From assembly GCF_039522025.1 (NCBI RefSeq), contig NZ_BAAADB010000006.1:14863-78862 (forward strand): a stretch of 64,000 nt of DNA, written 5' to 3'. This DNA comes from Deinococcus depolymerans (GTDB lineage Bacteria; Deinococcota; Deinococci; Deinococcales; Deinococcaceae). A model generated the notes under the pieces. It saw only the letters and a program-made list of their open reading frames with translations, ran no database searches and was not told where the DNA came from. Within the stretch, counting starts at the first letter, position 1. The number at the start of each line of letters is the position of its first letter. This document shows positions 33,713-44,055 of the stretch, piece by piece. A program made the position numbers and the translations under genes.

Positions 33713-34840
33713 CTACCCGCTGCCAGGCAGGGCGTACGGGGCGGGCCGCCGGGCGCTCCAGAAGGTCAGCGTGCCATGAATCAGGAACAGGACCGTCAGC
33801 AGCGCGAAGATGCCGTGCGTGACGCCGTGCAGCGCGCCGAAGGCGGCCATGCACGCGGCCAGGATCAGCCATGACCAGCGGCCCCACGTGAACCCGCCGT
33901 ACAGGCCGGCGATGGCGAGCGTGCTGAGCAGGATGATGCTGAACAGCGCGAATTCCGGCCCAGCGGTCAGCGCCTGCTGCTGCGAGATGTAGTAGATCAG
34001 GAACGCGAAGGTCAGGAAGCCGCCCAGCGAGATGAACGGGTCGCTCAGGGGGCGGGGGTCGCGCGTGGCGAGGCGGCGCAGGGCAGGCGGCCGGACGCGC
34101 AGCGCGTACTTCAGGATGGGCAGGTGATTGGCCCAGAAGGGATTGTCGGTGGGGGTGCGCTGCGCCACGCCGTAACGGATCTCGATGTCACCCCGTTCCT
34201 CCTGAAAGGTGCCGAACCAGCGGTCCCACATGGCGAAGGTGCCGCCGCAATTGCGGTCGCGGTACTCGGGGTTGCTGGCGTGGTGCACGCGGTGGTGCGA
34301 GGGCGTGACGAACACGTGTTCCAGCCAGCCGGATTTCTTCACGACGCGGTTGTGGTTGTAGAACTGCACGAAGTAATGCAGCGCGCCGATCAGCACGAAC
34401 TGCTCGGTGGGCACGCCCAGCAGGGCCAGCGGCACGAAGAACGGCAGCGAGGTCAGCGAGGAGTACCACGAGTTGCGGATGCCCAGCGACAGGCTGAAAT
34501 GCTCGCCCTCGTGGTGCACGACGTGCACGGCCCACAGCAGCGGGTATTTGTGGTGCAGTCGATGCATCCAGTAGAAGCACAGGTCCCAGGCGACCAGCGT
34601 GAAGAGCCACTGCGCCGCGACCGGCCACTGCCCGACCCAGCCGGGGCTCACGTGGCGCAGCACGTAGTCGAAACCTGCGATTTCCAGGCCCCGGCACACC
34701 CAGGTCATGATGTGCCCGGAGTTCAGGTTGAAGATCACTTCCCGCCAGGGGATCGCCTCTTTCTCGACGAAGTGCAGGTACAGCAGTTCCGCGATGACCA
34801 GCACGAGCAGCAGCAGGATTCCCAGGAACAGGTTGATCAT
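33713..34840 (-). CDS. sterol desaturase/fatty acid hydroxylase family protein
   Basis: 375 residues, an integral membrane di-iron enzyme. Histidine clusters are WMHRLHHKY, VHVVHHEGEH and SHHRVHHA plus the distal FYNHNRVVKK, matching the family's eight-His pattern. Hydrophobic helices flank the first and fill the C-terminal 110 residues. Members hydroxylate or desaturate sterols, carotenoids or alkyl lipids; in a Deinococcus a carotenoid or lipid role is plausible but unproven. ATG 34840 is used because the first helix begins there. Divergent from the btu operon. Confidence 0.88.
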   Translation of the reverse strand: MINLFLGILLLLVLVIAELLYLHFVEKEAIPWREVIFNLNSGHIMTWVCRGLEIAGFDYVLRHVSPGWVGQWPVAAQWLFTLVAWDLCFYWMHRLHHKYPLLWAVHVVHHEGEHFSLSLGIRNSWYSSLTSLPFFVPLALLGVPTEQFVLIGALHYFVQFYNHNRVVKKSGWLEHVFVTPSHHRVHHASNPEYRDRNCGGTFAMWDRWFGTFQEERGDIEIRYGVAQRTPTDNPFWANHLPILKYALRVRPPALRRLATRDPRPLSDPFISLGGFLTFAFLIYYISQQQALTAGPEFALFSIILLSTLAIAGLYGGFTWGRWSWLILAACMAAFGALHGVTHGIFALLTVLFLIHGTLTFWSARRPAPYALPGSG

Positions 34841-34955
34841 GGTGGACCGTCCAGCGGTGGGGTGAATTTCAGCAGGCGGGCAGGATGTCGAAAAGGAGCG
34901 GGCGGCCTGTGATGACCGCGAGTGTACCCGCCGGGGGCCGCTGCTGGGCGTCAGG

Positions 34956-34983
34956 TTGGGCCGGGGGCGGCGTGCGCTATGCT
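34956..34983 (+). promoter_or_regulatory. btu operon promoter
   Basis: TTGGGC (34956-34961), 16 bases, then TATGCT (34978-34983), immediately before the riboswitch. The expected transcript start is near 34990. Confidence 0.5.
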
Positions 34984-34984
34984 G

Positions 34985-35110
34985 GGCGGTGACGGCTGCG
35001 GGGGGAAATCCGGTGAGAGTCCGGTCCTGTCGCGCAACGGTAACCCGCCCCCACGGCGCGGGTAAGGCCGAGCACCCCCGCCGTTCACGCCTGCCGGTCA
35101 CCGGGGGCGT
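34985..35110 (+). promoter_or_regulatory. cobalamin riboswitch
   Basis: The B12-box core is present: AATCCGGTGAGAGTCCGGTC, then CCTGTCGCGCAACGGTAA, then GGTAAGGCCGAGCACC. These are the P3-P6 conserved blocks of the adenosylcobalamin riboswitch. It lies 140-260 bases upstream of btuF and should lower btuFCD expression when B12 is plentiful. Confidence 0.92.
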
Positions 35111-35194
35111 GTGGCATGACCTCTCGCGGAGTGGGGGGCACGCCGTGGCTGGCCCGCCCCCGGCGCGCGCCTGCCCACGGACCGCTGATCCCTG

Positions 35195-35217
35195 CGCCGC
35201 CCCACTCCGGGGCGGCG
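35195..35217 (+). terminator. riboswitch expression-platform terminator
   Basis: Hairpin CGCCGCCCC-ACTCC-GGGGCGGCG followed by TCGTTGTT, 30 bases before the btuF ATG. Its position after the aptamer suggests control by premature termination. Confidence 0.75.
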
Positions 35218-35249
35218 TCGTTGTTCCGGCGAGGGGCGAGGAGCACCCC

Positions 35250-36125
35250 ATGAACCGCACCTTCCTGACCGCAGCGCTGACCGGCTTCCTGACCCTGGGC
35301 GGCGCGTCTGCCTCGACCACCTACCCCCTGACCCTGAAAGACGACCTGGGCCGCACCGTGACCGTGAAGGCCGAACCGAAACGGATCGTGAGCATGCTGC
35401 CCAGCACCAGCGAGACGCTGTGCGCCATCGGCGCGTGCGAGAAACTGGTGGGCGTGGACGCGTACAGCGACTACCCGCAGCAGGTCACGAAACTGCCGAA
35501 GATGGGCGGCCTGTACGACCCGAACATCGAGGCGATCATCGCGCAGAAACCGGACCTAGTGCTCGTCAGTCAGTACGGGAAGCTGGAGGGACCGCTGACG
35601 CAGGCGGGTCTCACGGTGGTGGCCGTGAACCCCGAAACGTACGACGAGGTGTTCAGCAAGACCCTGACGCTGGGCCGCGTCGTGAACCGCGAGGCGCAGG
35701 CGCGGGCGCTCGTGACGCGCATGAAGAGCGACATTGCCCGCGTGGAGATCCTGACGAGGAACGTGGTGCGCAAGCCCACCGCGTACCTGGAGATCGACCC
35801 CACGCCGTACTCGGTCGGCCCGAACTCGTTCATGGGCGTGCTGCTGACCAAGGCGGGCGCGCGGAACATCATCCCCGCCAGCATGGGCGACTTCCCGAAG
35901 GTGGACCCGGAGTTCATCGTGAAGGCCAACCCGCAGCTGATCCTGGGCGTGGACGCGAAGACGGCGGGCGCCCGGCCCGGCTGGAACAGCATCGGCGCGC
36001 TGAAGACCGGGCGGGTCGTGAGCATCCCGGACGAGCTGAACACCATGCTGGGCCGCCCCGGCCCGCGCCTGTCCCTGGCGCTGCGCGGCCTGGCGAAGCT
36101 GATTCACCCGGAACTGTTCAAGTAA
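35250..36125 (+). CDS. btuF: cobalamin ABC transporter substrate-binding protein
   Basis: 291 residues, class III (BtuF/FepB-like) binding protein. N-terminal signal peptide (LTAALTGFLTLGGASAS) without a lipobox Cys; first lobe with KRIVSMLPSTSETLCAIGA and VGVDAYSDYP; helix linker; second lobe ending GRVVSIPDELNTMLGRPGPR. It should deliver B12 to BtuCD. The AGGAGCACCCC ribosome region precedes ATG 35250. The cobalamin riboswitch upstream supports the substrate. Confidence 0.88.
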   Translation: MNRTFLTAALTGFLTLGGASASTTYPLTLKDDLGRTVTVKAEPKRIVSMLPSTSETLCAIGACEKLVGVDAYSDYPQQVTKLPKMGGLYDPNIEAIIAQKPDLVLVSQYGKLEGPLTQAGLTVVAVNPETYDEVFSKTLTLGRVVNREAQARALVTRMKSDIARVEILTRNVVRKPTAYLEIDPTPYSVGPNSFMGVLLTKAGARNIIPASMGDFPKVDPEFIVKANPQLILGVDAKTAGARPGWNSIGALKTGRVVSIPDELNTMLGRPGPRLSLALRGLAKLIHPELFK

Positions 36126-36128
36126 GCC

Positions 36129-37148
36129 GTGAGCGTGGTCACGCATGAACGCCGGAGCGCCGCCCGCACCGCGCTGCTGCCCCTGAAGACGGCCGGGCTG
36201 CTGGTGCTGCTGCTGTCGGCGGTGGTGCTGGGGACCGGGCTGGGCAGCGTGAACGTGCCGCCCGGCGAGGTGCTGGGCGCCCTGTGGCGCGGCCTGACCG
36301 GACAGACGCTGGCGGGCAACGACGTGATCGTGTGGCAGATCCGCCTGCCGCGCGTGGTGATGGGCGTGCTGGTGGGCGCGAGCCTCAGCGTGTGCGGCGG
36401 CGCGTTTCAGGGCGTGTTCCGTAACCCGCTGGCCGACCCGTACCTGCTGGGTGTGGCGAGCGGCAGCGCGCTGGGCGCCACCATCGCCATCGTGGCCGGG
36501 TGGCCGCGCGCCCTGATTCCGGTGACGGCGCTGCTGCTGGCGCTGGGGGCCGTGACCTGCACGCTGCTCCTGGCGCGCGAGGGCCGCCGCTTCCCGCCGA
36601 ACCGCCTGATCCTGGCGGGCGTGGTGGTCGGCAGCGTCCTGAGTGCGGCCACCACGGCATTGATCCTGCGTGGCGAGGACCGCGCCCGGCAGGTGCTGGC
36701 GTACACGCTGGGCGACCTGGGCTTCAGCGGCTGGCCGGACGTGCTGACGGTCCTGCCGTACGCGGCGCTGGGCGGCGGGGCGCTGCTGCTGCTGGCCCGC
36801 GCGCTGGACACGCTGCAACTGGGGGAACTCACGGCCCGCAGTCTGGGCGTCCCGGTCGAGCGGCTGCGGCTGATCACGGTCGTGGCGGCCAGCGTCGCCA
36901 CGGCGGGCGCGGTGGCGTACGTGGGCGTGATCGGCTTCGTGGGATTGATCGTGCCGCACGTCGTGCGGTTGCTGTTCGGCCCCGGGCACCGGACACTGCT
37001 GCCGCTCTCGGCGCTGCTGGGCGGGGCGCTGCTGGTGTACGCGGACCTGCTGGCCCGCACCACGCCGCTGTCGCAGGTGGGGATCGTGACCACGCTGCTG
37101 GGGGGGCCGTTCTTCCTGTGGCTGCTGAGGCGGGAGTCGCATGGCTAG
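36129..37148 (+). CDS. btuC: cobalamin ABC transporter permease
   Basis: 339 residues, FecCD/BtuC-type permease with about ten helices. Family blocks: QIRLPRVVMGVLVGASLSVCGGAFQG split over TM2, NPLADPYLLGVASGSALGA and GFVGLIVPHVVRLLFGP. GTG start at 36129, three bases after the btuF stop; it overlaps btuD by eight bases. Confidence 0.9.
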   Translation: MSVVTHERRSAARTALLPLKTAGLLVLLLSAVVLGTGLGSVNVPPGEVLGALWRGLTGQTLAGNDVIVWQIRLPRVVMGVLVGASLSVCGGAFQGVFRNPLADPYLLGVASGSALGATIAIVAGWPRALIPVTALLLALGAVTCTLLLAREGRRFPPNRLILAGVVVGSVLSAATTALILRGEDRARQVLAYTLGDLGFSGWPDVLTVLPYAALGGGALLLLARALDTLQLGELTARSLGVPVERLRLITVVAASVATAGAVAYVGVIGFVGLIVPHVVRLLFGPGHRTLLPLSALLGGALLVYADLLARTTPLSQVGIVTTLLGGPFFLWLLRRESHG

Positions 37149-37941
37149 TCCCGCCGGCGTCCCGGACCGGCTGGAGGCGCACGACGTGCACGTGCAGGCC
37201 GGGGCGTTCCCGGCGGTGCGGGGCGTGAGCGCCACGTTCGCGCCGGGCGAGTTCACGGCCGTGATCGGCCCGAACGGCGCGGGCAAGAGCACGCTGCTGC
37301 GCGCCCTGACCGGCCTGACCCCGGTCACGCGCGGCGAGGTGCGGCTGGCCGGCCGGCCGCTGCGGGCCTGGAGCCGCGCCGAGCGGTCACGGGCGCTGGC
37401 GTTCCTGGCGCAGAGCGAGGGCCTCCCGGCCGCGGCGCGCGTGCGGGACGTGGTCGCCCTGGGGCGCGGCGCGGGCGACTGGCGCTTCGGGTTGCTGCCC
37501 CGCTCCCCCTGGACGGCCGGGGACGAGGCGGCCGTGGACGCCGCGCTGGACCGCACGGACACCCGCCGTTTCGAGGACCGGCGCGTGTCGGAACTGTCGG
37601 GCGGCGAGGCGCAGCGCGTGGCCCTGGCGCGCGCGCTGGCCGCGCAACCCCGCTTCCTGCTGCTGGACGAACCCACCAACCACCTGGACCTCGCGTACGC
37701 GCTGGAGGTCGTGCGGTACCTGCGCTGCGAGGTGGCCGGGGGGCTGGGCGTCGTGGCGGTCCTGCACGACCTGAACCTCGCGGCCCGCGCGGACCGGCTG
37801 GTGCTGCTGCACGCCGGGCAGGTGCTCGCCAGCGGGCGGCCCGCCGACGTGCTGACGCCCGCGCACCTGCACGCCGCGTACGGGGTGCGGGTCAGGGTGG
37901 TGCAGGACGCAGACCGTCTGCTGGTCATCCCCGAGGATTAG
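37141..37941 (+). CDS. btuD: cobalamin ABC transporter ATP-binding protein
   Basis: 266 residues, ABC ATPase of the iron/B12 class: Walker A GPNGAGKST, Q-loop LAQSEG, signature [17 protein letters not shown], Walker B LLLDEPTNHLDL, H-loop VVAVLHDLNLA. It energises BtuC. Overlap with btuC and the four-base gap to the ferredoxin gene indicate one operon. Confidence 0.9.
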   Translation: MASPAGVPDRLEAHDVHVQAGAFPAVRGVSATFAPGEFTAVIGPNGAGKSTLLRALTGLTPVTRGEVRLAGRPLRAWSRAERSRALAFLAQSEGLPAAARVRDVVALGRGAGDWRFGLLPRSPWTAGDEAAVDAALDRTDTRRFEDRRVSELSGGEAQRVALARALAAQPRFLLLDEPTNHLDLAYALEVVRYLRCEVAGGLGVVAVLHDLNLAARADRLVLLHAGQVLASGRPADVLTPAHLHAAYGVRVRVVQDADRLLVIPED

Positions 37942-37945
37942 GGCG

Positions 37946-38296
37946 ATGCCTGCCAAGTACTTCCGCACGAACGGCCACCTGCTCGTCTGCCAGGGTCCCA
38001 ACTGTCAGGCGCGCGGGTCGGCGCTGCTGCACCGCGCCCTCTGGAATCACCTGGAACGTGCGTCCCTGGCGTACTACAAACGCGGCGGGACGCTGCGCCT
38101 GACCGAGAGCGGCTGCCTGGGCTCGTGCAGTTTCGGTCCCGCCCTGTGCGTGTACCGCGCCGCGCCCGGGGCGGGCCTGGAGGAAGCGTGGTACGCCGCC
38201 GTGGACTTCCCGCTGGCCGCCCGCATCGCGCAGGCGGTGCATGACGGCGCGCCCCTGCCCGCCGAGCACCGCTACGGCCCGGAAGAGCCCGCGTAG
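37946..38296 (+). CDS. thioredoxin-like 2Fe-2S ferredoxin
   Basis: 116 residues with the four-Cys layout of thioredoxin-fold 2Fe-2S ferredoxins: VCQGPNCQARG (C-x4-C) and ESGCLGSCSFGPALC (C-x3-C). Proteins of this type (for example CbiW) occur in cobalamin clusters and are proposed to reduce cobalt or cobalamin. As the last gene of the B12-regulated operon it may reduce imported cobalamin; that is inference. Confidence 0.8.
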   Translation: MPAKYFRTNGHLLVCQGPNCQARGSALLHRALWNHLERASLAYYKRGGTLRLTESGCLGSCSFGPALCVYRAAPGAGLEEAWYAAVDFPLAARIAQAVHDGAPLPAEHRYGPEEPA

Positions 38297-38319
38297 GGCA
38301 GGCACGGGGGCGGGGGGGG

Positions 38320-40032
38320 TCAGCCGCGCACGACTTCCAGGATCGTCTGACCGTACTTGCGCAGGCGTTCGGGGCCCATGCCGCGTACCTCCTGCAGGTC
38401 CGCCTCGGTGTAGGGGATGCGGCGGGCGATCTCGGCCAGGGTGGCGTTGCTGGCCACGATGAAGCGGCTGATCTCCTGGCGTTTGGCCTCGCTGTTGCGC
38501 CAGTCGCGCAGGCGGGCGTACACCGCGGCCTGCTCGTCCGTGAGGTTCGCGGCCGGGTCCTCCTTGCTGCCCGGCAGGTCCGGGACCAGGATGACCGGCG
38601 TGGGCTCGGCCGTCACGGGAGCGGCGCCTGGCCGGGGGCGGCCCTGACGCTCGTTGCGGGCCGGACGTTCCCCGCGGGCGGGCCGGTCCTCACGCGCAGA
38701 CCGGTCACGGCGCGGCGCGGTCTCCGGCGGGGCGGCCGTGTCTGTGAGGACGGCCGTGTCTGCTGGGACAGCCGTGTCTGTGGGCGCGTCGGCGGGGACC
38801 GGGTCGAGGTGACGCACGTCCGGCAGGCCCGCCGGCAGGTTGGGCGCGTCCGGGCCGGAACTGACCGGCATCGGCAGCGGCATGTGCGCCGGGGAGGGCG
38901 TGTCGCTGAACACGATCTCCGGCTCCCAGACCTCCTCCGCCGGGGCCTGCGCCGGCATGGCCACTGGAGCCTGCGCCGGCGTGGCCGCCGGGGCCTCGAA
39001 GGTCACGCGGTCCGGGCCAGCCTCGCGGCGCGGCCGGTCCTCACGGCGCGGCTCATCACGGCGCGGCTCGTCACGGCGCCCCTCGTCACGGCGGGGGCGG
39101 CCTCCACGGTCGAACGCGGCGCGGTCACGGCCACCCCGCCTGAACTCGCGGCGGTCGTCTCCCCTGCCCTCGGGGGGGCCGTCCCGTTCCGGGATGGGCG
39201 GCGTCCGGTCCGCCTGGGCCCGCCCGGACTGCTCCGGCGGGGTCGTTCCGGCGGCGCGCAGCAGAGTCAGGGTCACGCCCAGGTCCTCCAGGCCCGGCGT
39301 GAGCAGCACGCCCCCGCCGACGCTGCGGGCAGCGGCCAGCACCCCACCGGACGGCGCGGTGGTGTCGGGCGCGGCGTCCGGCGCGAGCAGCAGCGCGGTC
39401 GGCCCGGCCGGCTGCGCCGCGCCGCCCAGCCGCTCGGCCAGCTGCGCGGTCGTGCGGGCCGCGCGGGCCAGTCGCAGCGGCAGGGTCGCGGCGTCCCGCA
39501 GGGCCAGCGACACGCTCAGGTCGCTGGGAGGCGCGCCGACCGACTCCGGGGCGCGGCCACTGCCGAACAGCGCGGCCAGCGGGGCGTCCCCGTGGCCGGT
39601 CAGGGTGACGCTGTCACGGTACACGGTCAGTGCCGCGCCGCGCCGCAGCCAGTCCCCGCCGGGCGCCAGGGTGGCGTCCGAGATGACCGGCACCCCGGCG
39701 CGGCGGGCGCGGTCCAGGTCGTCGGCGCTGGCTTCCATGAGCCACACGGCGCGCGCGCCACGCCAGTCGGCGTCCAGGGACGCGGCGGCCAGTCCGGCGG
39801 CCGCCAGGGCGTCGCGGTTGACCCGCACGCGCGGGTCCACGCGCAGCGTGCCGCGGCCCAGCTGCGCGGCCAGCTGGCGGGCCAGGGCGTCCTCGTCGCG
39901 CAGCAGCAGGGCCCAGTCGGCCCCCTCCAGCGCGGCCAGGGCTCCGGCCAGCCGCGCCTGCGGATCACCACGTTCGGCGTGCAGGCGCACGAGGCGGGCG
40001 TCAGGACGCAGGGGGGCAGGAGCATCAGTCAT
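38320..40032 (-). CDS. HRDC domain protein with unusual N-terminal region
   Basis: 570 residues. The C-terminal 80 residues are an HRDC nucleic-acid-binding domain ([48 protein letters not shown]). The N-terminal 260 residues form an alpha/beta domain with [25 protein letters not shown] and [18 protein letters not shown], reminiscent of the large domain of Cys/Met PLP enzymes but without a visible PLP Lys. Between them is a disordered region with Arg/Glu/Asp repeats ([14 protein letters not shown]) and TDTA-type repeats. Role in DNA or RNA transactions is likely but unproven. ATG 40032 follows CACAAT by seven bases. Confidence 0.75.
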   Translation of the reverse strand: MTDAPAPLRPDARLVRLHAERGDPQARLAGALAALEGADWALLLRDEDALARQLAAQLGRGTLRVDPRVRVNRDALAAAGLAAASLDADWRGARAVWLMEASADDLDRARRAGVPVISDATLAPGGDWLRRGAALTVYRDSVTLTGHGDAPLAALFGSGRAPESVGAPPSDLSVSLALRDAATLPLRLARAARTTAQLAERLGGAAQPAGPTALLLAPDAAPDTTAPSGGVLAAARSVGGGVLLTPGLEDLGVTLTLLRAAGTTPPEQSGRAQADRTPPIPERDGPPEGRGDDRREFRRGGRDRAAFDRGGRPRRDEGRRDEPRRDEPRREDRPRREAGPDRVTFEAPAATPAQAPVAMPAQAPAEEVWEPEIVFSDTPSPAHMPLPMPVSSGPDAPNLPAGLPDVRHLDPVPADAPTDTAVPADTAVLTDTAAPPETAPRRDRSAREDRPARGERPARNERQGRPRPGAAPVTAEPTPVILVPDLPGSKEDPAANLTDEQAAVYARLRDWRNSEAKRQEISRFIVASNATLAEIARRIPYTEADLQEVRGMGPERLRKYGQTILEVVRG

Positions 40033-40158
40033 ACCCGCCATTGTGACGCACCCGGCGCAACCGGTGGAATAGCGGCGGCGTTCACGCGCCCGAAACGCCC
40101 AGACCCTTACAAAGTGCGGCTGCCAAACGCGCCATGCTGGGAGTGAACGGAGGTCTTC

Positions 40159-41367
<1,209 letters not shown>

Positions 41368-41521
41368 TACGGACTTCGATTGAATGACTTACAGAGCCGT
41401 TCCATCCGAGCGGATGCGACTCGGAGAGCTGCTCCGCAGAGGAGGAGCTGGGCGGGTTCCGGACGTGGCGTTGGCAGATCGGTGGTGGTCCGATCTGGGA
41501 ACGAAACAAACGGAATCCGGA
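41368..41521 (-). repeat. 155-bp stop-codon repeat, copy E
   Basis: 154 bp in reverse orientation, beginning TACGG at the vWA gene's TGA (41365-41367). The far end is degraded (ATCCGGA), with no matching flank. The inner hairpin CAGATCGG-TGGTGGT-CCGATCTG is intact; the terminal hairpin has one or two mismatches. Confidence 0.8.
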
Positions 41522-41720
41522 CTCGCAGGGCTGCTGCGCAGCGTGGGAGCCCAGAGGACGATCGGGCGTGGCGTTGGCACCCCGGTACGTGGGTGGGCGG
41601 AGCAGACGGAACCCGCTGAAACGGACTGTGAATGGCCTGCAGGGCCGCCGGGTCCGGGCGGAGGTGACCCGCAGCGCGGCTCCGCCACGCAGGAGCGGCC
41701 CGGACGGCGTCCGCATGAAC
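41522..41720 (-). repeat. decayed copies of the stop-codon repeat
   Basis: About 200 bases that still align piecewise with the element: 41522-41610 matches the central and inner-hairpin part, 41617-41717 matches a hairpin-plus-centre part like copy F. Both have lost their ends. This looks like a graveyard of earlier insertions after the same gene. Confidence 0.6.
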
Positions 41721-41735
41721 GCCGGGCCGAACGGG

Positions 41736-41774
41736 ACAGAGCCGCTGGCAGCGTGAATCCGCCAGCGGCTCTGT
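41736..41774 (-). terminator. terminator after the DinB gene
   Basis: Perfect 14-bp stem ACAGAGCCGCTGGC / GCCAGCGGCTCTGT with an 11-base loop, 24 bases beyond the stop codon at 41799. Confidence 0.8.
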
Positions 41775-41798
41775 CTGTGGTGCGTCCTGCGGGTTGGT

Positions 41799-42251
41799 TC
41801 AGCCCATCTTGACGAACATGGGGGGTTTGATGCCGATCATGCGGGCCATGACCCACACCTGGCCCTTGTGGTGCGCCTCGTGCGTGATGATCAGGTCGAG
41901 CAGGGCCGTGACGGGCATCTCGCGGCCGCCGAAGGCCGGGACGCGGCGGGCGAGGTCGTCGTCGGTCAGGGCGCTGATGGCGGCCAGGGCCTGCTCGTTG
42001 GTGTCCCACAGGCGGCCGCGCGCCTCGGTGAGGGTCTGGCTGGGTTCCGGGGCGGGTGCGGGCGCCTGTCCCTGGATCATGCTGAGGAAGCGGGTGGCGC
42101 TGACGGACAGGTGGTCGGCCTGCGCGATGAAGTTCATGCCGCCTTCCCAGGCGCTGAAGCCTCCCTGGTCCTCGGGCAGTTGCTCGTAGAGGTCCATCAG
42201 GGCGGCGCGGTGCATCTGGAAGGAACGGGCGTAGTTCGCGGATCGGGTCAT
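41799..42251 (-). CDS. DinB family protein
   Basis: 150 residues of the DinB/YfiT four-helix-bundle superfamily. Helix 2 has FIAQADHLSVSATRFLSM (metal His), and helix 4 ends LLDLIITHEAHHKGQVWVMARM with the typical H-x3-H. Members are metal-dependent and often linked to DNA damage or thiol chemistry; D. radiodurans has expanded the family. Start ATG 42251 is seven bases after TATGCT; a longer start at 42263 is possible. Confidence 0.85.
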   Translation of the reverse strand: MTRSANYARSFQMHRAALMDLYEQLPEDQGGFSAWEGGMNFIAQADHLSVSATRFLSMIQGQAPAPAPEPSQTLTEARGRLWDTNEQALAAISALTDDDLARRVPAFGGREMPVTALLDLIITHEAHHKGQVWVMARMIGIKPPMFVKMG

Positions 42252-42267
42252 GAAAGGCAGCATAAGG

Positions 42268-42297
42268 GCGCGGCCCCCATCTGTGTGAGGGCCGCGC
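42268..42297 (-). terminator. terminator between mscL and the DinB gene
   Basis: Perfect 9-bp stem GCGCGGCCC / GGGCCGCGC with a 12-base loop, just upstream of the DinB promoter and 10 bases from repeat F. Confidence 0.65.
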
Positions 42298-42307
42298 TTC
42301 AGTCTGG

Positions 42308-42464
42308 TACGGAGTCCGATGGAAGGGGCTGCAAAGCTCCTTCCATCCGGGCGGAGGCGACTCGCAGGGCGGCCCCGCAGGGTGGGAGAGGGGCGGGTTC
42401 CGGGCGTGGAGTCGGCAGAGTCGGCGATGTTCCGGGTGGTCGGCGGAACAGACGGCCGTCCGTG
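42308..42464 (-). repeat. 155-bp stop-codon repeat, copy F
   Basis: 157 bp, TACGG...CCGTG, flanked on both sides by TGG (42305-42307 and 42465-42467). The terminal hairpin arms have changed together to GATGGAAGG / CCTTCCATC. The inner hairpin is decayed. It ends ten bases from the mscL stop codon. Confidence 0.8.
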
Positions 42465-42474
42465 TGGGGTGGGT

Positions 42475-42852
42475 TCAGCGGGCGCGCAGGGCGTCGCGGA
42501 TTTCCATCAGGAGTTTTTCCTCGTTGGTGGGGCCGGCGGGGGCGGCCTCGACCGGCCTGGCGATGCGTTCGCGGAACTTGTTGTAGGGCACGACGACCAC
42601 GGAGTAGATGACAGCCATGGTGAGCAGGAAGGTGATCAGGGCGGTGATGAACATGCCGTAATCGAAGTCCACGCCGTTGACCGTGAACTTGCCGCCGACG
42701 GCGCCGCCGCCCGTGACGAGTTTGATCAGGGGGTTGATGAAGGCGTTCGAGAAGGCCGTGACGAGGGCCGCGAAGGCTGCGCCGGTGACGACGGCGATGG
42801 CGAGGTCGACGATGTTGCCGCGCATGATGAAATCCCGGAATCCACTGATCAT
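42475..42852 (-). CDS. mscL: large-conductance mechanosensitive channel
   Basis: 125 residues, the size of MscL. N-terminal amphipathic helix and TM1 (GFRDFIMRGNIVDLAIAVV, GAAFAALVTAFSN), periplasmic loop (GGKFTVNGVDFDYG) and TM2 (ITFLLTMAVIYSVVV) followed by the charged C-terminal bundle helix. It opens under membrane tension to release solutes during osmotic downshock. Single gene. Confidence 0.95.
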   Translation of the reverse strand: MISGFRDFIMRGNIVDLAIAVVTGAAFAALVTAFSNAFINPLIKLVTGGGAVGGKFTVNGVDFDYGMFITALITFLLTMAVIYSVVVVPYNKFRERIARPVEAAPAGPTNEEKLLMEIRDALRAR

Positions 42853-43051
42853 GCGTGAAGTTTTACACTGCGTTCATCGGATAGCAATGCAATTCACACA
42901 AGGTTGTCTAGACGATTTCAGGGGGGATGTGGGGTATTTCAGGTTGAATCCCCTCACTTTCTGCTACCAATCCCAGACAACCCCCCCCAGCGGGCCATAC
43001 CACTTGCGCCTCCCCGCCCTCGGCAGGCCAGAGCGCCCGCACCAGAAGTCA

Positions 43052-43206
43052 TACGGCCTCCGATTGAACGGCCTGCAAAGCTGGTGGGTCCGGGCGGGTG
43101 CGACTCGGAGAGCTGCCCTGCAGAGGAGGAGCTGGGCGGGTTCCGGACGTGGCGTTGACAGATCGGAACACCACCGATCTGTGAACGAAACAAACGGCAG
43201 TCCGTA
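43052..43206 (-). repeat. 155-bp stop-codon repeat, copy G
   Basis: 155 bp, TACGG...CCGTA, flanked by TCA at 43049-43051 and 43207-43209; the right copy is the stop codon of the DoxX gene. The inner hairpin is perfect (CAGATCGG-AACACCA-CCGATCTG); the terminal hairpin is broken on one arm. The 200 bases between mscL and this copy hold an AT-richer stretch with nothing recognisable. Confidence 0.85.
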
Positions 43207-43800
43207 TCAGGTGCGCGGACTGGCGGCCGGCCGCAGGGTGTCACGCGCGGCGTCCTGCTCCGCGCTTTCCATCATGCGCGCCCCCCGCATGGTCGCCCCG
43301 ACCACCAGACCACCCGCGATCAGCACGAGGTTCTTCAGGATGTACTGCCCTTCCAGGTTCGGGACCAGCGGCACGAACCTGAACGTCTCGGCGGGAAAGA
43401 ACACCAGCGGCAGGAAGGTCCCGGCCATCTGCGCGAACAGCAGCAGCAACGTGACCCGCATGAACCGGCCCGTCAGCAGGCCCAGCCCGATCAGGCATTC
43501 CCAGGTCGCCAGGACCGGCAGGCTCACCTGCGGCGGCACCAGCCCGAACGTCAGGACCGAGATGGTGCGCGTGGCGAGCGCCTCGGCGGAACTGAGGCCC
43601 GGAAAGAACTTCTGCGCGCCGAACCACACGAAAATCAGCCCCAGCGCCAGCCGCAGCAGCGTCACGCCGTGCCGCACCCACCAGCCCACCAGCCGCAGTT
43701 CAAGGGCGTCCACCTTCTGCGCCAGAGGCGCGGCGTCCCGGCGGGGCGGAACGGTCAGGGTGGCCGCGAGGCGCGATTCGATAAAGGGTGTTTTTCGCAT
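43207..43800 (-). CDS. DoxX family membrane protein
   Basis: 197 residues. Four membrane helices follow a 45-residue cytoplasmic N-terminus: LLRLALGLIFVWFGAQKFFPG is the DoxX signature (with G-x-x-K-F), then LATWECLIGLGLLTG, LLLFAQMAGTFLPL and LVLIAGGLVVGA. Family members support respiratory quinone or thiosulfate chemistry or oxidative-stress complexes; function here is open. ATG 43800 is preceded by CCGGAGGT. Its TGA is part of the duplication around repeat G. Confidence 0.85.
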   Translation of the reverse strand: MRKTPFIESRLAATLTVPPRRDAAPLAQKVDALELRLVGWWVRHGVTLLRLALGLIFVWFGAQKFFPGLSSAEALATRTISVLTFGLVPPQVSLPVLATWECLIGLGLLTGRFMRVTLLLLFAQMAGTFLPLVFFPAETFRFVPLVPNLEGQYILKNLVLIAGGLVVGATMRGARMMESAEQDAARDTLRPAASPRT

Positions 43801-44055
43801 GGTGGAACCTCCGGCGCGTGGCCTGCCCCGAACACTTGCCGGGTCCTGAACAGTCATATGCGCCGCAGTCCCGATCGGATGACGCGCCGGTCAGCCTGAC
43901 CGCCACATGAAGGGGCCGCCAACCGTCCGGGTGTCCCCACGCAGCCCGGCTGCCAGGATTCCTGTCTGTTCAGTCCGACGATCCGTTCCGCGCTGAAACG
44001 ACAGGAAACACCCGGCGCGCCACCGGGTGCCGCTGTCAATCCGACCTCAACCACG
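43801..44055. other. noncoding region upstream of the DoxX gene
   Basis: 255 bases between the DoxX start and the radical SAM terminator. Besides the DoxX ribosome site (CCGGAGG) I see no gene, repeat or clear promoter. Confidence 0.4.
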
